From: JAKLKS01 sp964370855
Lineage (GTDB): Bacteria; Planctomycetota; JAJSAM01; JAKLKS01
Direction of reading: 5' to 3'
Length of the DNA: 64,000 bases
Assembly (NCBI GenBank): GCA_964370855.1
Contig: CAYJMF010000008.1
Location: 24,888-88,887, forward strand
The first letter of the stretch is position 1. Every line of letters starts with the position of its first letter. Position numbers and translations under genes: made by a program. The notes under the pieces were generated by a model, which made no database searches, had not been told where the DNA came from, and was given only the letters and a program-made list of their open reading frames with translations. Below, piece by piece: positions 41,955 to 48,622 of the stretch.

Positions 41955-42926
41955 CTAGAAGAGGGGGAACAAACCGTCGATGGCGGGCTCCCCGTCGATG
42001 CGCACCTGGTAGGCCCGCCCGGAGAGGTCGGGGATGTCCGAGGCCCCGCCGGGGAGGGGCTCGCCGCGGCGGCTGTCGAAGCGGAAGCCGCCGGTCCCCT
42101 CCTCCCCCGCCACGACGGTCCCCTCGGGGACGAGGACGCCGGCGCCGTCCTCCACGAGGAGCGTCGCCTCGCCGCCGGAAGGGAGTCCCGTGAGGTCGAC
42201 CCGCACGCACCGCCGGCCGGCCGCAACGGATCCCGCCATGCGCACCCGCGCCCCCGCCCCCGTCGCCTCGTCCCGGGCCCGGGAGGCGGCCGCCCGGGAG
42301 CCCCGGCCCTCGAGGGAGGGGATCCGGCCGCACAGGACCACGGCGGCGCCGGCCCGCACCTCGACGGCGGCCCCGGCGAGGGCCTCCACGGAGGAACCGC
42401 CGCCGGAGAGGAGGGTCAGGGATCCGGAGCGGAGGCGGAGCTCGCCGGCGCCCCGGTAGTCGGTCAGGACGGAGCCGGCGAGGAACGCCGTCCCGTCGCG
42501 GTCGATCAGGAAGACGTCGAGGATCCCGCCGTGGACCCCGTCGTCCACCTCGACGCGGAACTCCTCGAGGTTGCGGGAGAGCCGGATGGCCACCTCGCCC
42601 CGGACGGGGGCGCCGGCGGAGCCGGCGCCGCGCACGAGGTCGGAACGCGCCTTCCGCCAGCGGGTCGCCCAGGTGCGGGGGCCGTCATCGTCGTCATCGT
42701 CCCCGAAGGCCGCGGTGAAGGCCCCGCCGATGAGGATCTCGCCGAGGGTGGGCTCGGCATCCTCGTAGCCGTCCTCCCACCCGTCGTCGTAGCCGTCGTA
42801 GTAGCCGGAATCGTAGGGGTCCTCCTCCTCCGCCCATCCGTCCGACGAGCCGGAACAGCCCGCCGCGAGGAGGGCGAGCGCCGCCGCGAAGAAAACCGTC
42901 CCCGTCCCGCCGTACCGGTGGCTCAT
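41955..42926 (-). CDS. Putative lipoprotein with acidic Tyr/Gly/Asp-rich N terminus
   Basis: 323-residue lipoprotein: lipobox ALLAAGC at about residues 18-24 after MSHRYGGTGTVFFAAALA. The mature N terminus is a low-complexity repeat of YDSGYYDGYDDGWEDGYED followed by a run of six Asp. The rest (about 95-320) is beta-rich and resembles a FecR-like domain of the kind that follows anti-sigma or sensor modules (GSVLTDYRGAGELRLRSGSL, AAVEVRAGAAVVLCGR); the family call is tentative. The ATG has GGAGGGAGGG upstream and lies 13 bases after the stop of the glycine-zipper lipoprotein gene, so both are one operon. Confidence 0.75.
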   Translation of the reverse strand: MSHRYGGTGTVFFAAALALLAAGCSGSSDGWAEEEDPYDSGYYDGYDDGWEDGYEDAEPTLGEILIGGAFTAAFGDDDDDDGPRTWATRWRKARSDLVRGAGSAGAPVRGEVAIRLSRNLEEFRVEVDDGVHGGILDVFLIDRDGTAFLAGSVLTDYRGAGELRLRSGSLTLLSGGGSSVEALAGAAVEVRAGAAVVLCGRIPSLEGRGSRAAASRARDEATGAGARVRMAGSVAAGRRCVRVDLTGLPSGGEATLLVEDGAGVLVPEGTVVAGEEGTGGFRFDSRRGEPLPGGASDIPDLSGRAYQVRIDGEPAIDGLFPLF

Positions 42927-42939
42927 GACTCCCTCCCTC

Positions 42940-43395
42940 CTACTCGATGACGATCACCCGCTCCACCACCGTCCCCGGCGCGCACCGGCGCACCGTGGTC
43001 GTGGTCGTCGTGGTGGTGATGCGTCGCACCGTGCGCGGCGGCGGGATGGGAGGGAGATCCTCCTCCTCGACGATCCGGACCGTCCGCGCGTGGCGCGCCG
43101 GCTCCATGGGCTCGAGCTCGAGGTCCACGGGGGCCGTGGTGTGGCGCGGCCCGCGCTCCTCGTCGGAGAGGGCGCCGAAGAGCCCGCCCAGGAGGGCGCC
43201 GACGCCGGCGCCGACCCAGCCGCCGCGGGCCTCGTTCCCGTTGTGGTGCCCGACGGCGCGGCCGAGCCCCGCGCCGGCGAGGCCGCCGAGGATCGCCCCC
43301 TGCTCCGCGCCGGACATCCGCCCGAAGGCGGAGCACCCCGGCGCCGCCAGCGCCGCCGAGAGGATCAAGGCCCCCGTCCGCGTTGCGAACCCCAT
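42940..43395 (-). CDS. Glycine-zipper lipoprotein
   Basis: 151-residue lipoprotein with lipobox LAAPGCSA (about residues 15-22). A glycine-zipper segment (AILGGLAGAGLGRAVGH, then GWVGAGVGALLGGLFGALS) can pack as a membrane-associated helical hairpin, as in SlyB/OmpA-associated glycine-zipper proteins. The C-terminal third is Pro/Arg-rich with a run of eight Thr (RRITTTTTTTTVRR). The ATG at 43395 has GGAGG 5 bases upstream; the open frame extends to 43647 but crosses the family C repeat arm and lacks a signal. It is followed 13 bases later by the Tyr/Asp-rich lipoprotein gene. Confidence 0.8.
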   Translation of the reverse strand: MGFATRTGALILSAALAAPGCSAFGRMSGAEQGAILGGLAGAGLGRAVGHHNGNEARGGWVGAGVGALLGGLFGALSDEERGPRHTTAPVDLELEPMEPARHARTVRIVEEEDLPPIPPPRTVRRITTTTTTTTVRRCAPGTVVERVIVIE

Positions 43396-43725
43396 GGTCG
43401 CCTCCGTTTCCCGTGGCCGAGCGTCGGGAGGGAGGAACGCAAGGGGTGTGCCGGGGAGAGGGGGGCTCCTGGAGGTGAGTGAATCGGGGAGGGTGTCCCC
43501 GGCGGCGGACAGCGGTTTCCACAGGGTGGGACGGCGGACTGCTCCGCGCCGTCCCGGGCGTGTTCTCCCGGGCGTTGCGCGACCGCCATACTGAACCCGA
43601 CCCAGATTGGCGGCGGGGCGGGAGCGAGACCCTCTCTCCCGGGCCATGATGGTCCGCCCCCGCCCCCGATTCGCGGGGGGCGCCTCGCGGCGCCGCCCTC
43701 TCCTCGACGGTTTCCACCCCTCCCG
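43396..43725. other. Intergenic region with a family C repeat arm
   Basis: A 330-base non-coding stretch between the HYR protein stop and the glycine-zipper lipoprotein start, both on the minus strand. It holds one single arm of the family C repeat (43583-43614) and presumably the promoter for the two lipoproteins. No ORF with coding character or RNA gene is seen. Confidence 0.7.
43583..43614. repeat. Family C repeat, single arm
   Basis: 32 bases matching the left arm of the element at 18966-19069 with one substitution (CATACTGAACC against CATACCGAACC). No complementary arm follows within a few hundred bases, so it is a half element. Its two ends, CCGCC and GGCGG, can pair to form a short hairpin. 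Confidence 0.85.
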
Positions 43726-44865
43726 CTACTTCCCCTTCCCCTCCGACTTCGGCACCGTCACCACCCGGGTCGCCGTGGCGGCGTTCCCGGCAGCGTCCGT
43801 CGCCGTCCAGGTGAGGGTGTAGGTGCGGCCGTTCCCCGCCCCGGACCGCTCCGCCCTCAACTCCACGTCCGTCGGCGAGTGGACGACGATGTCCCCGCCC
43901 GTGTCCCCGTCGCCCAGCCCCTCGTCGGGCTCGCTCGACGCGACGGACAGGGTCACCGTGGGCGCCGCGTCGCAGAGGTCCGACGCCGCCACGGACGGGG
44001 TGATGCGCACCAGCTTGTGGTTGGCCGGCCACAACTCATCGGGCAGGCCGGAGACCGTGAGCGCCGGCGCCGTGGTGTCCACCACCGTCACGGTCTGCAC
44101 GTCCGTGGCGGAGTTCCCGGCGGCGTCCGTCGCGGTCCAGGTGACGGTCGTCGAGCCCGCGTGGAACAGCGACGGCGCGTCGTTGGTCACGGCCGGGTCG
44201 GGATCCTGGTCGTCGGAGACCGTCGGCGTCCCGAGGGAGACGGCCTGCCCGTCCGGCCCCGTGCACTCCGCCACGACGTCGGCCGGGGCCGTGATCGTGG
44301 GAGGGGTGGTGTCGGTCTCCAGCGCCTCGAGGCTCGACTCGTAGTACCGGGCGTAGACCCCCGGGTTGTGCTTCGCGAACAGGATGCCGCCGAGGCGGAC
44401 CTTCCCGTTCCCGTCGACGTACTCGGAGCCGAGCGCCACGGTCGCCTCGATGACGCCCTTGGGGGCGCCGTCCCCGCCGATGATCGCCTCCCACCGGTTC
44501 TCCGCCCAGTCGAAGGCGTAGACCCCCGCGTGGGTCTGCCAGCTGTTGCTCGCCTCCACCTTGCCGTGCACGCGGAGGGTGCTCCCGTGGGAGGAGACGT
44601 CGTACTCCTCCGTCGTGTACCAGGTCATCGCCTTGATGTGGTCCCCGTTGGACAGCGCCTGCGTGTACGTGGAGTCGTTCGAATCCCACCCGTTCGTCGA
44701 GCCCGAGAGGGTGCCCCCGTTCCCGTCCCCCGCGCCGATGTAGCCCGACGCCGAGGAGTGCGGAATGTCGACCCATGTGCCCGCGTCGGCCGACGCCGTC
44801 CCCCGGGAACCGATGGTGCCCGCCGCCACGGCCAGGCAGAGCCCGGCCCATTTCCACGACCGCAT
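43726..44865 (-). CDS. Secreted HYR-domain protein
   Basis: 379-residue exported protein. The start at 44865 has GGAGGAG 5 bases upstream and a signal peptide (WAGLCLAVAAGTIGSRGTASA). Residues about 27-200 are an unassigned domain rich in Ser, Gly, Trp and Asn (GYIGAGDGNGGTLSGSTNGW). HYR-type immunoglobulin-like domains follow (DTTPPTITAPADVVAECTG to TVTVVDTTAPALTVSGLPDE), each with the TVTWTATDAAGNSAT motif; a second partial repeat ends the protein (YTLTWTATDAAGNAAT). It ends in a basic tail (KSEGKGK). HYR domains are found in surface adhesion and extracellular proteins. The ligand is unknown. Confidence 0.85.
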   Translation of the reverse strand: MRSWKWAGLCLAVAAGTIGSRGTASADAGTWVDIPHSSASGYIGAGDGNGGTLSGSTNGWDSNDSTYTQALSNGDHIKAMTWYTTEEYDVSSHGSTLRVHGKVEASNSWQTHAGVYAFDWAENRWEAIIGGDGAPKGVIEATVALGSEYVDGNGKVRLGGILFAKHNPGVYARYYESSLEALETDTTPPTITAPADVVAECTGPDGQAVSLGTPTVSDDQDPDPAVTNDAPSLFHAGSTTVTWTATDAAGNSATDVQTVTVVDTTAPALTVSGLPDELWPANHKLVRITPSVAASDLCDAAPTVTLSVASSEPDEGLGDGDTGGDIVVHSPTDVELRAERSGAGNGRTYTLTWTATDAAGNAATATRVVTVPKSEGKGK

Positions 44866-45026
44866 GTTCTCCTCCTCCGGGATCCCGCCGGGGATCCGCC
44901 GATGGCCCAGGCGGCGGACCCACGCCGCCGCCGTGGGAGGTACGCACCGGGGGAGGAGGGGATTACGGTCCCCGGCCGGGAAGAGAGTCCGAGGGAGGGC
45001 GGCGGAGCGCCTCCCCCGCCGCCGGA

Positions 45027-45986
45027 CTACCTGGGCCGCCCGTGGACGCGCACCCGCCGGGCCAGCCCGTCGAGGTGGTCTTCCACCCTCTCCGGCAGTT
45101 CCGGTTGCAGCTTCCTGCGCACGGGCCAGTCCTTCCGGTACCGGGGCCCGGCCTCCACGCGCACCGCCCCCGTCGCCGGGTCGAGGGCGTAGGCGAGGTC
45201 CGTCCCGACCGTCACGACCGCGTCCCCGTCCCGGAACTCGATGCCGCCCCACAGGTCGCCCTGGGGATGGTCGAGGGGAATCTCGAGGAACCACCGCACG
45301 GGGGGCGGGACCGCCGCCCCCGGCTCCATCACCTGGGGGAGCACGACCTCGAGGGGCGACCCTCCCGCCCCGCCCGCCAGGGCCTCCGCGAGGTCGAGCA
45401 CCAGGAGCGCGGTCCCGTACTTCACGAACCGTCCCACCTCCCGGTTGTTGAGCCCCGCCGCCGCCACGAGGCCCCCTTCGTGGGCCTGCCCGAACAGGTG
45501 GCCGAAGTTCCAGACGACGGCGCGCTCCTCGAGCCCCCTCCCCGGGGTCAGTTCCAGCAGGACCCAGGAGGCGGGGGAGTAGCCGCCGTGGGTGAGGACC
45601 GGGAGCAGCCTGCGCCCGTCAACGTCGAAGGCGAGGAGGGTGTTCGGCCGCGGAGCCTGCACCTGCACGATGGGCCCGCCGTCCTCGTGGACGTAGGGGG
45701 TCCTGCCCGAGAACCGGTGGGAGGCGAGAATCCGCCCCTCCCCGTCGAGGAGGAGGACGCACCCCTGGTCCCGCCCCCCCTCGAACTCCGTCGTGAGGAT
45801 GTGCGGGATCCCCCACTTCTCCGGGATCTCCGCCAGGACGTCCTTCCTGTCCCCGTCCACGCTGCCGGAGTAGATCAGCGGCGGCGCTCCCCCGTCGGCA
45901 CCGGGGCCGCGGGCCGACGCCGGCGGCCCGCCGCATCCCGCGGCCAGGGCGGCGAACACGAAGACCCACGCGCGCCCTCCTGTCAT
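45027..45986 (-). CDS. Lipoprotein of second ECF operon
   Basis: 319-residue putative lipoprotein with lipobox AALAAGCGG (about residues 13-21). No family is recognised. The mature part is beta-rich with a central GHLFGQAHEGGLVAAAG block and a C-terminal basic segment (YRKDWPVRRKLQPELPERVE). Its segment VDGDRKDVLAEIPEKWGIPH and repeated strand-turn units suggest a beta-propeller-like fold, which is a guess. The ATG at 45986 overlaps the anti-sigma stop as ATGA. Its position in a sigma/anti-sigma operon suggests it senses a signal outside the inner membrane or is an output of it. Confidence 0.75.
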   Translation of the reverse strand: MTGGRAWVFVFAALAAGCGGPPASARGPGADGGAPPLIYSGSVDGDRKDVLAEIPEKWGIPHILTTEFEGGRDQGCVLLLDGEGRILASHRFSGRTPYVHEDGGPIVQVQAPRPNTLLAFDVDGRRLLPVLTHGGYSPASWVLLELTPGRGLEERAVVWNFGHLFGQAHEGGLVAAAGLNNREVGRFVKYGTALLVLDLAEALAGGAGGSPLEVVLPQVMEPGAAVPPPVRWFLEIPLDHPQGDLWGGIEFRDGDAVVTVGTDLAYALDPATGAVRVEAGPRYRKDWPVRRKLQPELPERVEDHLDGLARRVRVHGRPR

Positions 45987-47293
45987 CGCCGCGTCCCCCC
46001 GTGGAACTCCGCCTCCGGGACATCCACCACGCCGGCCCGCAGGCGCGCGGTGAGCGCCTCCTCGCCTCCCACCGAGTCGAGGAACGCCTTCGCTTCCGCC
46101 TCCCGCTCCTTCACCCGGATCCGCTCGAGGAAGTTGTCCACCTTGCGGACCACGACCCCCGCCGTGTCCAGCCGTCCCGCCTTCATCTCGAACCGGAAGT
46201 GGACGCCCTCGGAGGTATGGGCCGTGACGGAGACGGGGTCGCCCCGGTGGTCCACGGTCACGACCGAGACGTGGGGGTCGAACTCGAAGCCCGGGCGCGC
46301 CAGGGGCAGTTCCACCTCCTGCCGGGTCGTCCCGTCCGGGGAGAGCAGGAGGAGGACGGGAACCGCGGAGAGCCCGTCGCCCCTGCGGCCCCCGAGGACC
46401 ATGGGGCGGCCGGAGCCCGGTTCCGCCGGCAGGACCTGGAGGGTGCTGAGGTTCCTGTCCACGTCGGTGAAGCACCCCGGGAACCGGAACTGGAAATCGA
46501 CGGCTCCCGAGCGGGGAGCGAGGAGCGTGAGGATGCTGTCCGTTTCCGCCGTCGTGAGGAGGGCGACCCGCTCCACGAGGGGATCGGGAGCCTCCCTGCG
46601 CTCGGGGACCCGCACCATCTTCCACCCCTCGAACACGGCCCCCGGTCCGAACGCCCGGGCGGTCCCCTCCCCCCACGCGGTCCTCCCGGCCCAGATCGGC
46701 ACCTGGTCCTCCCCGAAGGCCGCCAGCTCCAGGCCGGACACTCCCCGCCCCGAGACGGCGAAGAGGCGCCCGGGCCGCCCGGGCCGGTCCTCGAAGAGGA
46801 TCGCGGCGTCGACGGACGCCGTTCCGGGGATGTCGAGGGACTCGAAGGGGAACCCGAGGGACTCGTGCAGGGAGACCTGGTCCTTCCCGTCCATGGTCCC
46901 GAAGGTCACCAGGGGACGGCGCAGGGAGAAGGCGATGGCCCCGCCGGCCGCGAGACCCGCGAGGAGGAGGACGGCGGCGGCCGCCGCCGGGGGCACGCGC
47001 CGCCGGGCCCACCCGGCCATGCGGAGGAGGGGGCCGCGGGGCGCCGCCGCCAGCACGCCGCGCTCCGCGAGGATCCTCTTCACGCGGGCCACCTGCTCCG
47101 GTGTGACCTCGGGAGGCCCCTCATCGCCCCGCATCAGGCCCGCGATCTCGCCGACGATCCGGGCGGCCAGCCAGGCGCACTCCGCGCAGGTACGGGCGTG
47201 CTCCTCCAGGAGCCGCCTCTGGTCGGGGGGGAGCGCGGAGAGGTCCCCCGGGCCCTGCGCGAGGAAGTCGAAGAAGATGTCCCGGGGGGCCAT
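45983..47293 (-). CDS. Transmembrane zinc-finger anti-sigma factor
   Basis: 436-residue protein. Its ATG overlaps the sigma-2 stop by one base (TGATG). The cytoplasmic N terminus has the anti-sigma zinc finger HARTCAECAW (H-X3-C-X2-C, about residues 32-41), then a single membrane helix (AAAAAVLLLAGLAAGGAIAF, about 103-122). An outer domain of about 310 residues follows, beta-rich and without a recognised family. This is the standard layout for a membrane-held anti-sigma with an extracytoplasmic sensor. It contrasts with the soluble anti-sigma of the CHAT operon. Confidence 0.85.
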   Translation of the reverse strand: MAPRDIFFDFLAQGPGDLSALPPDQRRLLEEHARTCAECAWLAARIVGEIAGLMRGDEGPPEVTPEQVARVKRILAERGVLAAAPRGPLLRMAGWARRRVPPAAAAAVLLLAGLAAGGAIAFSLRRPLVTFGTMDGKDQVSLHESLGFPFESLDIPGTASVDAAILFEDRPGRPGRLFAVSGRGVSGLELAAFGEDQVPIWAGRTAWGEGTARAFGPGAVFEGWKMVRVPERREAPDPLVERVALLTTAETDSILTLLAPRSGAVDFQFRFPGCFTDVDRNLSTLQVLPAEPGSGRPMVLGGRRGDGLSAVPVLLLLSPDGTTRQEVELPLARPGFEFDPHVSVVTVDHRGDPVSVTAHTSEGVHFRFEMKAGRLDTAGVVVRKVDNFLERIRVKEREAEAKAFLDSVGGEEALTARLRAGVVDVPEAEFHGGTRR

Positions 47294-47883
47294 CAGAACT
47301 CCCCCTCGAAGCGCTCGAAGCAGGGGCGGGCCTTCTCGCGGATCCGGTTCTTGTGCACGGCGACGGTCTCCCGGGGGATCCGCAGCTCCTCCGCCGCGAG
47401 TCCGTTGTCCCAGTGGTTGCGGAGGAAGGCCTCCAGTGAGGAGCGAAGGGTCCCCTCGAGGCGGGCCCGGGCGCAGTCCACGAACTCCCCGAGGACCTGG
47501 ACGGCGTTGAGCCTCCGCCACGGCTCCGGCGAAGGGGATTCCCCCTCGCCGGTTCCTCCGGCGGCGGAGGAGGGGCGGGGAGCCGCCCCCGCCCCGCCGC
47601 CCCGGACCGCCGCCCGCCGGCGACGGTCCAGGAACGCGTTCCGGGCGATGGCGTAGAGGTAGGGGAGGAGGGGCCGCCCGGGGTCGATGCCGCCGGCGTT
47701 GGCGACGGCCTTCTCGATGGCCTCCGCCGCGATCTCCTCGACGTCGGCCCCCCGGACCTGGAGCCGCCCCTGGACGAACCCGAGGAGGAGGGGGGTCGCC
47801 CGGTCCACGAACTCCCCCTGGGAAGGGACGTCCCCCTTCCGGAATCCCCTGTCGAACAGGTTTTCGAGTTCGCCCGTGGCCAT
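47293..47883 (-). CDS. ECF RNA polymerase sigma factor 2
   Basis: 196-residue ECF sigma factor. Region 2 is seen as LLLGFVQGRLQVRGADVEEI and LPYLYAIARNAFLDRRRR, and region 4 as LEGTLRSSLEAFLRNHWDNG with the helix-turn-helix AAEELRIPRETVAVHKNRIR. Between them is a long Gly/Ala/Pro-rich linker (about residues 92-120). It heads an operon with a transmembrane anti-sigma and a lipoprotein, with 1- and 4-base overlaps. GTGAAAC (minus strand, 47921-47927) and CGTA (47900-47903) spaced 17 bases are a loose ECF-type promoter candidate. The start ATG has no strong ribosome site. Confidence 0.85.
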   Translation of the reverse strand: MATGELENLFDRGFRKGDVPSQGEFVDRATPLLLGFVQGRLQVRGADVEEIAAEAIEKAVANAGGIDPGRPLLPYLYAIARNAFLDRRRRAAVRGGGAGAAPRPSSAAGGTGEGESPSPEPWRRLNAVQVLGEFVDCARARLEGTLRSSLEAFLRNHWDNGLAAEELRIPRETVAVHKNRIREKARPCFERFEGEF

Positions 47884-47972
47884 GGGTCCCCGGATAGGGT
47901 ACGCGCCGCATCCGGGGACCGTTTCACGGACTTTGCTTCAGGAGCTTCCGGGGAAGCGATGCTCCCCACGGC

Positions 47973-48314
47973 TCAGCGGACGGGGTCGCTCCCCTTCACC
48001 GGCTCCTCCAGCTTCATCTCCCCGCCCTTCGGCGGCTCCACGGGGTTCGGATCCTCGGCGGGCTTCGGATCCTCGACGGGCATCGGCTCCTCGTGGGGGA
48101 CCGGGGTCGAAGCCGGGGGCTCCCCGGCGGGAGCGGGAATGGGCGGGAGGGGCTCCTCGCGGGCCGGCTCCAGGGAGTTCACGGGGGGCGAACGGGGGGC
48201 TTCGGCGTCCATCCCCTTCTCCGCGGTGGCCGCGTCGCCGCAACCCGCGAAGGGGAGGGCGAGGGCCAGGAGCATCCCGACGCGGCTGAGGCGGGTGCCG
48301 TCGATGCGCGCCAT
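47973..48314 (-). CDS. Small proline-rich lipoprotein
   Basis: 113-residue lipoprotein: signal and lipobox (MLLALALPFAGCGD, Cys about residue 25). The mature part is almost entirely Pro/Glu-rich repeats of the type EEPMPVEDPKPAEDPNPVEP. Such tails are disordered and may span the periplasm or bind the cell wall. AAGGAGG lies 5 bases before the ATG. It lies upstream of the second ECF operon on the same strand, separated by about 90 bases. Confidence 0.8.
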   Translation of the reverse strand: MARIDGTRLSRVGMLLALALPFAGCGDAATAEKGMDAEAPRSPPVNSLEPAREEPLPPIPAPAGEPPASTPVPHEEPMPVEDPKPAEDPNPVEPPKGGEMKLEEPVKGSDPVR

Positions 48315-48622
48315 GGCGACCTCCTTCTCTAGTGCCGGCGGGGCCCACGCGTCGGACCACGCCGAGCGGTTCCATGAGCGGTCCGGAAGCGGCCCGGCCG
48401 GTCACCCCGGCCGGGCCAGCGGCCGGGAGGGCGCCGAGCCCCCGGGGCCGGAGATCCACATCCCGTTGTCGGTGATGCAGCAAGGGGACATTACCACTGG
48501 GATGGATGTTGTGTTGTAACTCATTGTAATACAATGACTTACAATAGTAGTCCATGGGTGGGCAGGGTGTAGGCCCGGGGACTACGGGATGGGATGAGGA
48601 CCCGACGGCAGGGGGCCGGTCC
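48315..48622. other. Intergenic region with AT-rich palindrome
   Basis: A 308-base gap between the degenerate hybrid kinase stop and the proline-rich lipoprotein start. Bases about 48485-48550 are strikingly AT-rich compared with everything around them and contain the block CAAGGGGACATTACCACTGG and the 31-base palindrome at 48514-48544. The remainder is GC-rich, with no ORF of coding character. Confidence 0.7.
48514..48544. repeat. 31-bp AT-rich palindrome
   Basis: The sequence is a 15-1-15 palindrome with one mismatched pair; the inner 15 bases (CATTGTAATACAATG) are perfect. It contains two TTGTAA and two TTACAA/TACAAT half-sites. It lies about 80 bases after the hybrid-kinase stop and 200 bases before the lipoprotein start. 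It could be an operator for a dimeric repressor, or the core of a palindromic mobile-repeat element. Confidence 0.75.
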
